Part shown: positions 1 through 7,796 of the stretch, piece by piece | Layout of the letters: each line of letters opens with the position of its first letter | How positions within the stretch are numbered: position 1 is the stretch's first letter | Source: Clostridia bacterium | GTDB lineage: Bacteria; Bacillota; Clostridia; Christensenellales; Aristaeellaceae | Length of the DNA: 64,000 nucleotides | Reading direction: 5' to 3' | Assembly (NCBI GenBank): GCA_017484085.1 | Contig: JAFUTW010000014.1 | Location: forward strand, 39,049-103,048 | The notes under the pieces: generated by a model | Told to the model about the DNA's origin: nothing | Seen by the model: the letters and a program-made list of their open reading frames with translations, nothing else | Databases searched by the model: none | Position numbers and translations under genes: made by a program

Positions 1-460
1 GCGTCGGGCGTGGCATCAGCTCTGCACCGAACAGGCGCTCCAACGTCTCTTCCCCTGTTTTGCCGTCCACTTTCTCCAGCCCGCTGTCGCGCTGGAACTG
101 CGCCACGGCGTCGATCGTCAGCCGGCCGTAAACGCCGTCCGCCTCGCCGTCCAGATAGCCCAGCTCGGTCAGCCGGCGCTGGACCTGCAAAACGTCGGCC
201 CCCTGCATGCCGCGCCGCAGCACGCGCTGTCCGACGCCTGCCTCGGCCAGCGTCTCTTTCGTCCAGCCTTCCGGCTGCCCTCCAGTGTTCTCCGGTCCCT
301 CCGCAGGGCCTTCTGCCGGCTCCTGCGAAGGCGCCGGCGTCCAGGGGATGCGCACGCCGAGGTTCACCGGCGTCTCCTCTGCGGCGCTCTCGGCTTTGCA
401 GCCTGCGCAGAGCACAAGCAGCAGTGCAGCGAGGCAGTACAGGTAGCGTCTCTTGTTCAT
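1..460 (-). CDS. Peptidoglycan-binding-domain lipoprotein (C-terminus cut by window edge)
   Basis: The protein starts MNKRRYLYCLAALLLVLCAGC, a hydrophobic signal sequence ending in a near-canonical lipobox with the lipidated Cys at residue 22. A Pro/Glu/Gly-rich linker follows, then a PG_binding_1-like repeat at about residues 80-145 (VLRRGMQGADVLQVQRRL ... DGVYGRLTIDAVAQFQ). It is probably a membrane-anchored wall-binding lipoprotein. The start has a strong GGAGG about 8 bases upstream. The gene runs off the left edge, so any C-terminal catalytic domain is unseen. The domain call is confident and the function is not. Confidence 0.75.
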   Translation of the reverse strand, partial: MNKRRYLYCLAALLLVLCAGCKAESAAEETPVNLGVRIPWTPAPSQEPAEGPAEGPENTGGQPEGWTKETLAEAGVGQRVLRRGMQGADVLQVQRRLTELGYLDGEADGVYGRLTIDAVAQFQRDSGLEKVDGKTGEETLERLFGAELMPRPT

Positions 461-475
461 GCTCTCCTCCGTCCG

Positions 476-1120
476 TCAGATGAAGAAGTCATCCATCGCG
501 CCCGCATGGCTCATGTGGAAGCCGTTGATCCCGCTGTCCATCGCCGCCTCCACGTTCTTCTCGCTGTCGTCGATGAAGAGCGTCCTTGCCGGGTCCAGAC
601 GGCACTCGCGGATGAGGGTTTCGTAAATCTCTTTCTCCGGCTTCAGCTGGTGCGCGTAGCAGGAGATGACGCCGCCGTCGAAGATGCCGAACAGGTCGCC
701 GTACTTCTCCCGCACCCGCTCATAGCCGCGTTTGGGGTAATTGCTGAGCAGGTACAGGCGCATGCCCGCCCTGCGACAGCGCCTTGCGGCGCGCCAGCCT
801 TCCTCGATCGGGCGCTTCAGCTCGATCCAGCCGGTCAGGGCATGCATGTAATCTTCCACAGAGTGCCCGTACTCCTGAGACAGGCGCTCGGCCGCATCCT
901 CATATTCCCGCACGCCGCGGTCGAAGTCCAGCCAGTACTTGCCCTGATATACCTGATCCAGCATGTCCTTCTGCATCTGCTCGTCCCCGGGGAACAGCTG
1001 CTGCAGAAAATCCTCGGGCGCATAGTAAATCAGCACGTTTCCGATGTCGAACACCACCGAATCGCAGTGGTGCCAGGGCATCGACTGATACTTTTTATCA
1101 AACCGGATTCCGCGTTCCAT
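476..1120 (-). CDS. HAD-superfamily phosphatase (YihX-like)
   Basis: All four haloacid dehalogenase motifs are visible: nucleophile motif FDIGNVLI, motif II Ser in LLSNY, motif III Lys in LKPEKEIYE, and acidic motif IV IDDSEKNVEAA. A helical cap lies between motifs I and II, as in YihX/epoxide-hydrolase-like HAD phosphatases of about 200 residues. The substrate is unknown, probably a small phosphorylated metabolite. An upstream in-frame ATG at 1157-1159 is rejected as the start: the promoter at 1160-1188 would place transcription start at or inside it. The ATG at 1118-1120 follows a purine-rich AGGAAGGACGGAAAGAGG. The gene is divergent from isocitrate dehydrogenase. Confidence 0.8.
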   Translation of the reverse strand: MERGIRFDKKYQSMPWHHCDSVVFDIGNVLIYYAPEDFLQQLFPGDEQMQKDMLDQVYQGKYWLDFDRGVREYEDAAERLSQEYGHSVEDYMHALTGWIELKRPIEEGWRAARRCRRAGMRLYLLSNYPKRGYERVREKYGDLFGIFDGGVISCYAHQLKPEKEIYETLIRECRLDPARTLFIDDSEKNVEAAMDSGINGFHMSHAGAMDDFFI

Positions 1121-1159
1121 CCTCTTTCCGTCCTTCCTGTCAGAACTCATGACTTGCAT

Positions 1160-1188
1160 ATCATACCACAGATTGCCTGCGGATGCAA
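1160..1188 (-). promoter_or_regulatory. Sigma-A promoter of the HAD gene
   Basis: On the minus strand, TTGCAT (1183-1188) and TATGAT (1160-1165) are separated by exactly 17 bases. The position fixes the HAD start downstream at 1120. Its -35 lies 26 bases from the -35 of the divergent isocitrate dehydrogenase promoter. Confidence 0.7.
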
Positions 1189-1214
1189 AAAGAAGGCATG
1201 CCCTGTATTCTCTC

Positions 1215-1243
1215 TTGCCATCTGCAAAGGATGCTCTTATAAT
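1215..1243 (+). promoter_or_regulatory. Sigma-A promoter of isocitrate dehydrogenase
   Basis: TTGCCA (1215-1220), a 17-base spacer and a perfect TATAAT (1238-1243) lie 42 bases before the start codon at 1285. Confidence 0.8.
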
Positions 1244-1284
1244 TCACCTGAACGATACTATTTGAATGCCAAGGAGAACCACCC

Positions 1285-2286
1285 ATGAAAAAGATAACCG
1301 TATTCCGCGGAGACGGCATCGGCCCCGAGATCGTGTCCGCCGTGCTCCAGATCCTGGATGCCGCCCATGTGCCGCTTCAGTATGAGATCTTCGACGTCGG
1401 CAAGAACGAGTACGCGAAGAACGGAAAGCTCATCTCTGACGAGGCTTACGCTTCCTTTGACAGGAACCGCATCCTGCTGAAGAGCCCGATCACCACCCCG
1501 ATCGGCCACGGCTTCCGCTCGCTCAATGCCTCCCTGCGCATCAAGTACGACCTGTACGCCAATGTGCGCCCGGCCAAGTCCAACCCGGCGGTCGTCACGC
1601 CCTACCCCGACGTGTACATCGTCACAGTCCGAGAGAATACGGAGGACGTGTACGCAGGCGTGGAAGAGCGGATCTCGGACGATGAGATGCACACCATCAA
1701 GATCGTCACCCGCATGAAGTCGGAGCGCATCATCCGCGACGCCTTCAACTACGCGCGGGCCCACGGCCGCAAAAAGGTCACCTGCGTCCACAAGGCCAAC
1801 ATCATGAAGCTGACGGACGGCATGTTCCTCGATATCTTCCACGATATCGGACACGGCTATCCGGAGATCGAAAAGGAAGACATGATCATCGACGCCACCT
1901 GCATGAACATGGTCATGCATCCGGAGCGCTTTGATGTCGTCGTCACCCTGAATATGTACGGCGACCTGCTTTCCGATCTGACGGCCGGCCTCATCGGCGG
2001 CCTGGGCCTGCTGCCGAGCGCCAACCTGGGGCGGGACTACGCCATGTTCGAGGCTGTCCACGGCTCAGCCCCGGACATCGCCGGCAAAGGCATCGCCAAC
2101 CCCATCGCCTTCCTTTGGTCCGCCTGCATGCTGCTGGAGCACATCGGTGAGGACGCCATCGCGGCAAACATCCGCAGGGCGGTGGATACCGTACTGCTAG
2201 AGGGTACCTTCAAGACGCCCGACATCGGCGGCAGTGCCACGACGGCGCAGTGCACCCAGGCCATCATCTCCCATCTGGCAGACTGA
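1285..2286 (+). CDS. NAD-type isocitrate dehydrogenase (isocitrate/isopropylmalate dehydrogenase family)
   Basis: This 333-residue beta-decarboxylating dehydrogenase would convert isocitrate to 2-oxoglutarate in the cytoplasm. It opens with the nucleotide-fold motif FRGDGIGPEI. The substrate loop SLNASLRIKYDLYANVRP matches the S-x-N pattern of isocitrate enzymes rather than the isopropylmalate loop. The family signature NMYGDLLSDLTAGLIGG gives the metal-binding aspartates. HGSAPDIAGKGIANP is the NAD-type coenzyme loop. An AAGGAGA sits about 9 bases before the ATG. No citrate synthase or aconitase is adjacent, so pathway use is inferred. Isopropylmalate dehydrogenase is the less likely alternative. 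Confidence 0.85.
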   Translation: MKKITVFRGDGIGPEIVSAVLQILDAAHVPLQYEIFDVGKNEYAKNGKLISDEAYASFDRNRILLKSPITTPIGHGFRSLNASLRIKYDLYANVRPAKSNPAVVTPYPDVYIVTVRENTEDVYAGVEERISDDEMHTIKIVTRMKSERIIRDAFNYARAHGRKKVTCVHKANIMKLTDGMFLDIFHDIGHGYPEIEKEDMIIDATCMNMVMHPERFDVVVTLNMYGDLLSDLTAGLIGGLGLLPSANLGRDYAMFEAVHGSAPDIAGKGIANPIAFLWSACMLLEHIGEDAIAANIRRAVDTVLLEGTFKTPDIGGSATTAQCTQAIISHLAD

Positions 2287-2310
2287 TTCCGGATTGCAAC
2301 TATATAAAGC

Positions 2311-2346
2311 GCTCAGCCGGGCTTTACGCCCGGCTGAGCTTTATTG
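2311..2346. terminator. Bidirectional rho-independent terminator
   Basis: A perfect 12-bp stem (GCTCAGCCGGGC paired with GCCCGGCTGAGC, loop TTTAC) is followed by TTTATT on the plus strand and TTTATATA on the minus strand. It sits between the convergent isocitrate dehydrogenase and phosphoglucomutase genes and can serve both. Confidence 0.85.
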
Positions 2347-2372
2347 TGCGAATCTGTTTCGGTCTTGCGGTC

Positions 2373-4097
2373 TTACGCCAGCATCTTCTTGCAGGCTTCG
2401 ACCAGCGCGTCGTTCGCCGCGTGCGCCGCCTGCTCGTCCTTGTCGTTGGTGTTGACGTAGAGCTTGATCTTGGGCTCCGTGCCGGAGGGACGGATGCAGA
2501 CCCAGTCGCCGCCTTCAAGCTCGAAGTAGAGCACGTCGCTCTTGGGCAGGCCGGCCGCGGTCACGGTGCCGTCCGCAGCGGTGCGCTTGTCGGTGAGGTA
2601 GTCGCGCACGGCGAGGATCGGCTTGCCGCCCAGATCCTTGGGCGGGTTGGCGCGCAGGTTCTTCATGATCTCCTGCATCTTCGCAAGGCCGTCCTTGCCC
2701 GGCAGGGTCACGCTGACGACCTTTTCGACGTAATAGCCGTAGGTCTTGTAGATCTCCTGCAGGATGTCGTAGAGCGTCTTGCCCTGGCTCTTTGCCCAGG
2801 CAGCCGCTTCTGCGATCAGCAGGGAGGCGTTGACGCCGTCCTTGTCGCGCACGAAGGTGGAGCTGAGGAAGCCGTAGCTCTCTTCAAAACCGAAGAGGAA
2901 GGTATGCTCGCCGCTCTCTTCAAACTGCTGGATCTTGTTGGCGATCCACTTGAAGCCCGTCAGGGTGTCGAAGCAGACGAGGCCAAAGCTCTCCGCGATC
3001 TTGCGGGCCAGTTCCGTGGAAACGACGCTCTTGCACACCGCGCCGTCGGCGGGCAGCGTGCCCAGCGCCTTGCGGCTCTTCAGAATGTAGTAGAGCAACG
3101 TGCTGCCGATCTGGTTGCCGTTCATCAGGTAGTACTTGCCTTCGTCGTCCTTGACGGCGATGCCCACGCGGTCGCAGTCAGGGTCGGTGCCGAAGATGCA
3201 GTCCGCGCCGACTTCGTCCGCCAGCTTCATCGCCAGGGTGAAGGCCGCGGGATCCTCGGGGTTGGGCACCTTGACGGTGGAGAAGTTCGGATCCGGGAGC
3301 TCCTGCTCCTTGACGACGTACACGTTCTCGATGCCGATCTCCTTCAGGATACGGCGGACAGGCTTGTTGCCCGAGCCGTGGATGGGCGTGTAGACGATCT
3401 TCAGCTCCTTGCCGGCCGTCTTCATCAGTTCCGGCTGGACGGAGAGCGTGCGCTCCTGAGCGATGTAGTCGTCGTCCACTTCCTTGGCGCCGATGATGGA
3501 GAGCAGGCCCGCAGCCTTCGCCTCGGCCTCGTCCATCTCCACGGCATCCTGATAACGGTTTGCGCGGATGCACGCGAGCACCTGATCGGCGTACTCGGGC
3601 GGCATCTGCGCGCCGTCCTCCCAGTAAACCTTGTAGCCGTTGTACTGCGGCGGGTTGTGGCTGGCCGTGATGACGATGCCCGCGATGGCGTGCAGGTGGC
3701 GCACCGCGTAGGAGAGCACCGGCACAGGGCGCAGCTCGTCAAACAGGAAAGCGTGGATGCCTTCCTTCGCCAGCACCAGTGCGGAAGCCTTGGCGAATTC
3801 CGGGCTCATCCGGCGGCTGTCATAGGCGATGACCACACCGCGCTCCTTATAGGAGGGATCGCGCGCGTTGATATAATCCGCAAAGCCCTTGGTCGCCCGG
3901 CGGACATTGTAGAGGTTCATGCGGTTCGTGCCGGCGCCCAGAACGCCGCGCATGCCCGCCGTGCCGAAAGCCAGCTCCGTATAAAACCGGTCCTCGATCT
4001 CCTTCTCGTCACCCGCGATCGCCTTCAGTTCCGCAACCGTCGCAGCGTCGTCCGCAAACTCACGCAGCCACTTTTCGTATTCCTGACGATAGTCCAT
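2373..4097 (-). CDS. pgcA: Alpha-phosphoglucomutase / phosphomannomutase family (PgcA-like)
   Basis: A 574-residue phosphohexomutase interconverting glucose-1- and glucose-6-phosphate (possibly also mannose phosphates). It has the catalytic phosphoserine loop TASHNPPQYNGYK (Ser146), the Mg2+ loop DPDCDRVGI, the sugar loop GFEESYG and the C-terminal phosphate-binding RPSGTEPKIKLYV. Length fits the long PgcA subgroup that makes glucose-1-phosphate for wall glycolipids. The start at 4097 follows AGGAGGAGAGGACC; a longer reading from 4145 has no such site. It ends against the shared terminator at 2311. Exact sugar preference cannot be read from sequence. Confidence 0.9.
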   Translation of the reverse strand: MDYRQEYEKWLREFADDAATVAELKAIAGDEKEIEDRFYTELAFGTAGMRGVLGAGTNRMNLYNVRRATKGFADYINARDPSYKERGVVIAYDSRRMSPEFAKASALVLAKEGIHAFLFDELRPVPVLSYAVRHLHAIAGIVITASHNPPQYNGYKVYWEDGAQMPPEYADQVLACIRANRYQDAVEMDEAEAKAAGLLSIIGAKEVDDDYIAQERTLSVQPELMKTAGKELKIVYTPIHGSGNKPVRRILKEIGIENVYVVKEQELPDPNFSTVKVPNPEDPAAFTLAMKLADEVGADCIFGTDPDCDRVGIAVKDDEGKYYLMNGNQIGSTLLYYILKSRKALGTLPADGAVCKSVVSTELARKIAESFGLVCFDTLTGFKWIANKIQQFEESGEHTFLFGFEESYGFLSSTFVRDKDGVNASLLIAEAAAWAKSQGKTLYDILQEIYKTYGYYVEKVVSVTLPGKDGLAKMQEIMKNLRANPPKDLGGKPILAVRDYLTDKRTAADGTVTAAGLPKSDVLYFELEGGDWVCIRPSGTEPKIKLYVNTNDKDEQAAHAANDALVEACKKMLA

Positions 4098-4198
4098 GGT
4101 CCTCTCCTCCTGTTTTTTCCCGCCGGTCATCCGGCTTTTTTTCACACTCTATTATATAGCACGGGATTCATTTTTTAAAGAGGAAATCCAAAAAGAGA

Positions 4199-4232
4199 AA
4201 AGCCCTTGCAGCGCAAGCGCTGCAAAAGCTTT
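4199..4232 (-). terminator. Rho-independent terminator downstream of the AT-rich island
   Basis: An inverted repeat TTGCAGCG-CAAG-CGCTGCAA is flanked by AAAGC/GCTTT arms. On the minus strand it is followed by a T-rich run. It probably terminated the original metallophosphoesterase transcript, whose displaced 3' end lies just upstream, and now ends the island operon. Confidence 0.75.
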
Positions 4233-4248
4233 GTTTCTGTTCAGGCCA

Positions 4249-4344
4249 TTATTTCAAATAGAGTGTGCAGGTTTCCCGTCTTTGGGAGAGATAGTCGTCC
4301 GGCAGTTTATAAAACATGCTTTTCAGCCTCAGAGCTTCTAAAGG
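4249..4344 (-). pseudogene. Displaced 3'-end remnant of the metallophosphoesterase gene
   Basis: This minus-strand frame ends FYKLPDDYLSQRRETCTLYLK and aligns with the C-terminus of the intact secreted phosphoesterase at 7797 (AYKLMPDDYLAKERENYTLEL). The bases are also similar in both places (for example a tag/taa-tcgtccggcag versus taatcatccggcatcag stretch). It has no start of its own and lies directly after the frameshifted membrane gene, on the same strand and just before a terminator. The simplest reading is a leftover native gene end separated from its gene by the island insertion. Identity rests on about 30 aligned residues. Confidence 0.6.
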
Positions 4345-4363
4345 AATTCTCCTTTTCAAATCA

Positions 4364-5817
4364 TTAATTGTCTGCTCTCTTCTCTGAAACCCAATGCTCT
4401 GCAACCGGCAAAAACATGCCAACGAGAATAATTTCGTAACTGACAGATTGTCTTGGATGGGATTCCCAAAAAACATAGAACAGCAAAGCTCCTAAGAAAT
4501 ATATCAAAAGAGCAGTCTCCACTTCTGAATATCTTTTCCAGGATATGATTATGCCTAAAAGGATAAAGAGAAAAAGCGCGTTATTGTATGCTTGCATATA
4601 AGACTTAAAAAGCGCAGCTTTGTCTCCAACAAGGAAATGTTTGATATGGCTGTCTCCCGTCGTCTGCCATGTATAGCGTTCATAGTTTTTTCTCCTTCAG
4701 TCCAAACATTTTCCTCTTTTGCCAATATCAACCTAATATTACCGAGAATCCCATTTGTTCTAATCCTATTAATCCACACTTCTTTCGTTGCTTGTATTCG
4801 CTCTTCTTTTGTTGAAAAACTCTTCGTAAAATCCACATCTGGGCCAAAGTATGTCCCACTTGTTTCCTTATTTGCCCCCATCATCAAATAGTGGGTCACA
4901 GGGATTTCTGTATCTCTTGTTTCGAACGGTATATGATAATGATACAGTGGAATCCAAATAATAGAGAAAATCAGCGCTCCAATAACACAAAAAACTATAC
5001 TCCGGATGAACGCTTTGAGTTTACGGTAAATTACCAATGTTAGTACGATGCTGATTATAATAAAGCAACTGGTAACTCGAACTTTGGTCGCAAACGCCAA
5101 TAGGAATCCACCAAGTACTAGATGAAGTCTCTTGAACTTCGTATCTTCCGAAAGTCCCCACACCATATGAGATAATCCTGCAACAGTAAACGCCATCGAA
5201 ACGGTATCTGTATAATAGTATGATGCATAAGCGATACAGACAGGATTTGCAAGAACAAAAAGCATTACGTAAATTGCCGTTTCCTTCTTAGTAACCCTGA
5301 TTAGAATTCGATATGCATTCACATACATCCAAAGAAGCAATAACACATTCCATAAACCGCCTGTCAGTAGATCGTCATTGGCTCCTATGACTCTACCCGT
5401 TTTAAACACCCAATATATCAAAATACCCAGAGGTATATTATTGGTGCAACTTCCAAAGTAAGCCTGATCAGTAAACTCGTGAAGCCCTTCATCTAACAAG
5501 TACCCTGCTTCATCAATGATATGTGACAAGTCCACAGTTGGCAACAGGCGCATTTTAAAAGCAATATGAAACTCCAATAACACAATACCAGACATGACCA
5601 TGAACAAAATGATCTCATTTTGCTTTAATGTCAACTTTGCCATCTTTTTCCCAATCCACAAATATGATGCTAAACAGATTACTGTGAGTATCAGTGTAAG
5701 CGCTATTCTATCAGAGTGTACACGAAAAGGGTAATTAATAGAAGCAAACAACAGATACGCTGACGCTATCAAACCAATCATCTTCATGAAACGAATTGCC
5801 AATGAAGATCGCTCCAT
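4364..5817 (-). pseudogene. Polytopic GT-C-type glycosyltransferase-like membrane protein, frameshifted
   Basis: About 10 hydrophobic helices. A first loop carries the acidic pair in PTVDLSHIIDEAGYLLDEG, and a later loop contains THYLMMGANKETSGTYFG, resembling polymer-type membrane glycosyltransferases of Gram-positives. The reading frame from 5817 derails after WTEGEK. One extra A in the A6 run (T6 on plus, 4686-4691) would restore EKNYERYTWQTTGDSHIKHFL and the remaining helices to the stop at 4364. The start overlaps the stop of the upstream gene (TAATG) with GGAGGATATA before it. The gene is AT-rich, unlike its surroundings. Function would be transfer of a lipid-linked sugar outside the membrane; the acceptor is unknown. 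Confidence 0.65.
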
Positions 5818-7727
5818 TATATCCTCCTGTTCTCCCTCTGTTCGTTACTCTTTAACGTGCTGACAAGTAAAATAAAAGGCAGCACCATACAAATCGGGAA
5901 CAGATACCGGAAATAGCTGCCAGATGTCGGTCCCAACAGATTGATGATCTCTTGAAAAAGCGGAATAACAGCAATAGTAACTTTTTTTCTTTTTGCGAGT
6001 AAACAGCCAAAAATAGTAAGTGGTATCCATAAGTATAAGGCTGCACTTAAAAAGATATTCAGCAAGGGGAGACGCCATATTCCTTCACGGACCGTTTCCA
6101 ACGCTCTCGCCGGTGCTGCGAAAGCTGCTGGCTGTCTGAACGCTGCATCCAATGGTTTCAAAAAACGGTTAGCCCTTTCGATTTCACCTGAAGTATTCTG
6201 ATAGCTATACAGATTGCTCGTGAGTCTAGGCGTTGGGTAGAAGTAATTGTATTTCCACTCCATAAAAGCATCTAAATATACACCCGGGTGTTTCTTGAAC
6301 ATCTTGCCCCAACAGAACAGATACTGCATAACTTCCTTCCGTGTGCACGACTGCCGGAAACTGCTTTTGACAGAATCAGCAAGCGTCGGTGTGTATCGCT
6401 CCGCAAGGTGTTCATAATCGACGACAGCGTTGATCGTCTTTTCTTCCTCTTGCGATACATCCTCCGGAAACAGCTTGACATAACGCGCCGTTTGCTGTAG
6501 TGGAACCGACAACGCTTCCCTGATACTTCCCGGCGATACTCGCAGCGCAGGAAGTACAGCATGATTCCATACAGCCACGAAGCAAAATATGCCCGATAAA
6601 TAAAGAAGGACCTCCTTCCTTGTTTGCTTGTTCATCAACAGTTCAATAAGACAGAAGCCAAACAGTATATACTTTCCTTCATTTCGAAACAGTATAACAC
6701 CCGCTGTTGAAACAAGCACCCCTGACAGGCAAAGGCGGCTGGGAACACTTTTCCACGAATAGACACAGGTGAGCCACAGCAGGAGAAAGCCGGAATAGAT
6801 TACGTCTTTCGTAACCAGATTTACAAAATTGCATAGTCTGGGATGTAATGCAAAGTACAGGACATAAAGAACCGCAATTCTTTCTTTAACCCCGCTTTTG
6901 ATCAGCAAAGCTGTCGATAAAGAAATGGTAAGGATGAGAAAGGCTGTCTGTACTATAACATACAGCATCAATCCTGCGTTCCACGACGAAAAAAGCCGTT
7001 TTCCAAGATTAACACAGGCTGTCAACAACAACGTATGCATAACCGGATGATGGTTGCTGAGACGGCTGCCCTCATAAATAATCCGGTTATAGGGTGAGAA
7101 TGCATTTACATTGAATCCGTCTGCCATCTGATAAGCAGCGTCTCCGGACAGCAACGCGGGGTAATTCATAACAATCCATGGGAGATACGCTATCAGAAGG
7201 GTAACCACACAGATTTGCACCGGGTGTTCTATCAATGCCACAGTATACTTGTGTATGATACCAGTTCTTTTGCACTGAACAGGGCAGTCTGTTCTGTTCC
7301 AAATCAGTGCGTTCCAGTCTGTTATACAAACAATCAGCAACAACCGCCTAAAAAGAACAGCAAAACCAACCAACTTGATAACCGTTTTGATTCTTGCTGC
7401 AGTTCCACCAAACAGGCTTAACGTTCCAAAGCTTTCATAAGCCGCCCCAACAACTGTCATACCAGAGAAGAACAAAGCGAATACAAACGCTGTCCTTTTC
7501 ATTCGCTTTGTCGATTTGTCTTCTGTTTTTCCTGTCTTTTCAAAAAGAAAAAACAATGCTGTAAACAGAATACTATGCAGCAGCAAATCCACATTAAACA
7601 GTTCGCTTATATTATGAAGCAGGCTTGCAAAGCCTGCTTCTGTGATCTCCTGATAATCGTTTTTAACTGCCAATGAAAGAAGGACGATTATCGCAGATAA
7701 CAGAGAACCCTTTCTTCCCTTTTGCAT
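5817..7727 (-). CDS. DUF6020-like polytopic membrane protein (probable glycosyltransferase)
   Basis: 636 residues with about 12 hydrophobic helices. A large central outside loop has ALLSGDAAYQMADGFN, the acidic first-loop motif typical of this family, followed by LSNHHPVMHTLLL and LVTKDVIYSGF. This pattern matches DUF6020 membrane proteins, thought to be GT-C-like glycosyltransferases. The start at 7727 follows CAGGGGGAAAACAA; the ATG at 7766 lacks a ribosome site. It is coupled by a one-base overlap to the next gene and shares the island's AT-rich composition (for example 24 G+C in 60 bases at 5041-5100). Product and partner polymer are unknown. Confidence 0.65.
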   Translation of the reverse strand: MQKGRKGSLLSAIIVLLSLAVKNDYQEITEAGFASLLHNISELFNVDLLLHSILFTALFFLFEKTGKTEDKSTKRMKRTAFVFALFFSGMTVVGAAYESFGTLSLFGGTAARIKTVIKLVGFAVLFRRLLLIVCITDWNALIWNRTDCPVQCKRTGIIHKYTVALIEHPVQICVVTLLIAYLPWIVMNYPALLSGDAAYQMADGFNVNAFSPYNRIIYEGSRLSNHHPVMHTLLLTACVNLGKRLFSSWNAGLMLYVIVQTAFLILTISLSTALLIKSGVKERIAVLYVLYFALHPRLCNFVNLVTKDVIYSGFLLLWLTCVYSWKSVPSRLCLSGVLVSTAGVILFRNEGKYILFGFCLIELLMNKQTRKEVLLYLSGIFCFVAVWNHAVLPALRVSPGSIREALSVPLQQTARYVKLFPEDVSQEEEKTINAVVDYEHLAERYTPTLADSVKSSFRQSCTRKEVMQYLFCWGKMFKKHPGVYLDAFMEWKYNYFYPTPRLTSNLYSYQNTSGEIERANRFLKPLDAAFRQPAAFAAPARALETVREGIWRLPLLNIFLSAALYLWIPLTIFGCLLAKRKKVTIAVIPLFQEIINLLGPTSGSYFRYLFPICMVLPFILLVSTLKSNEQRENRRI

Positions 7728-7796
7728 TTGTTTTCCCCCTGCAATAATGCCAATTCTTAAAATCATCTGTTCTGGACTTCAACTGCAAAAACTGAT

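Noticed and set aside
2250-4178. 642-codon open frame on the plus strand opposite phosphoglucomutase
   Set aside because: It is the mirror of a conserved gene in GC-rich DNA. The His/Val/Arg-rich product has no motif or ribosome site, while the minus strand encodes a full phosphohexomutase.
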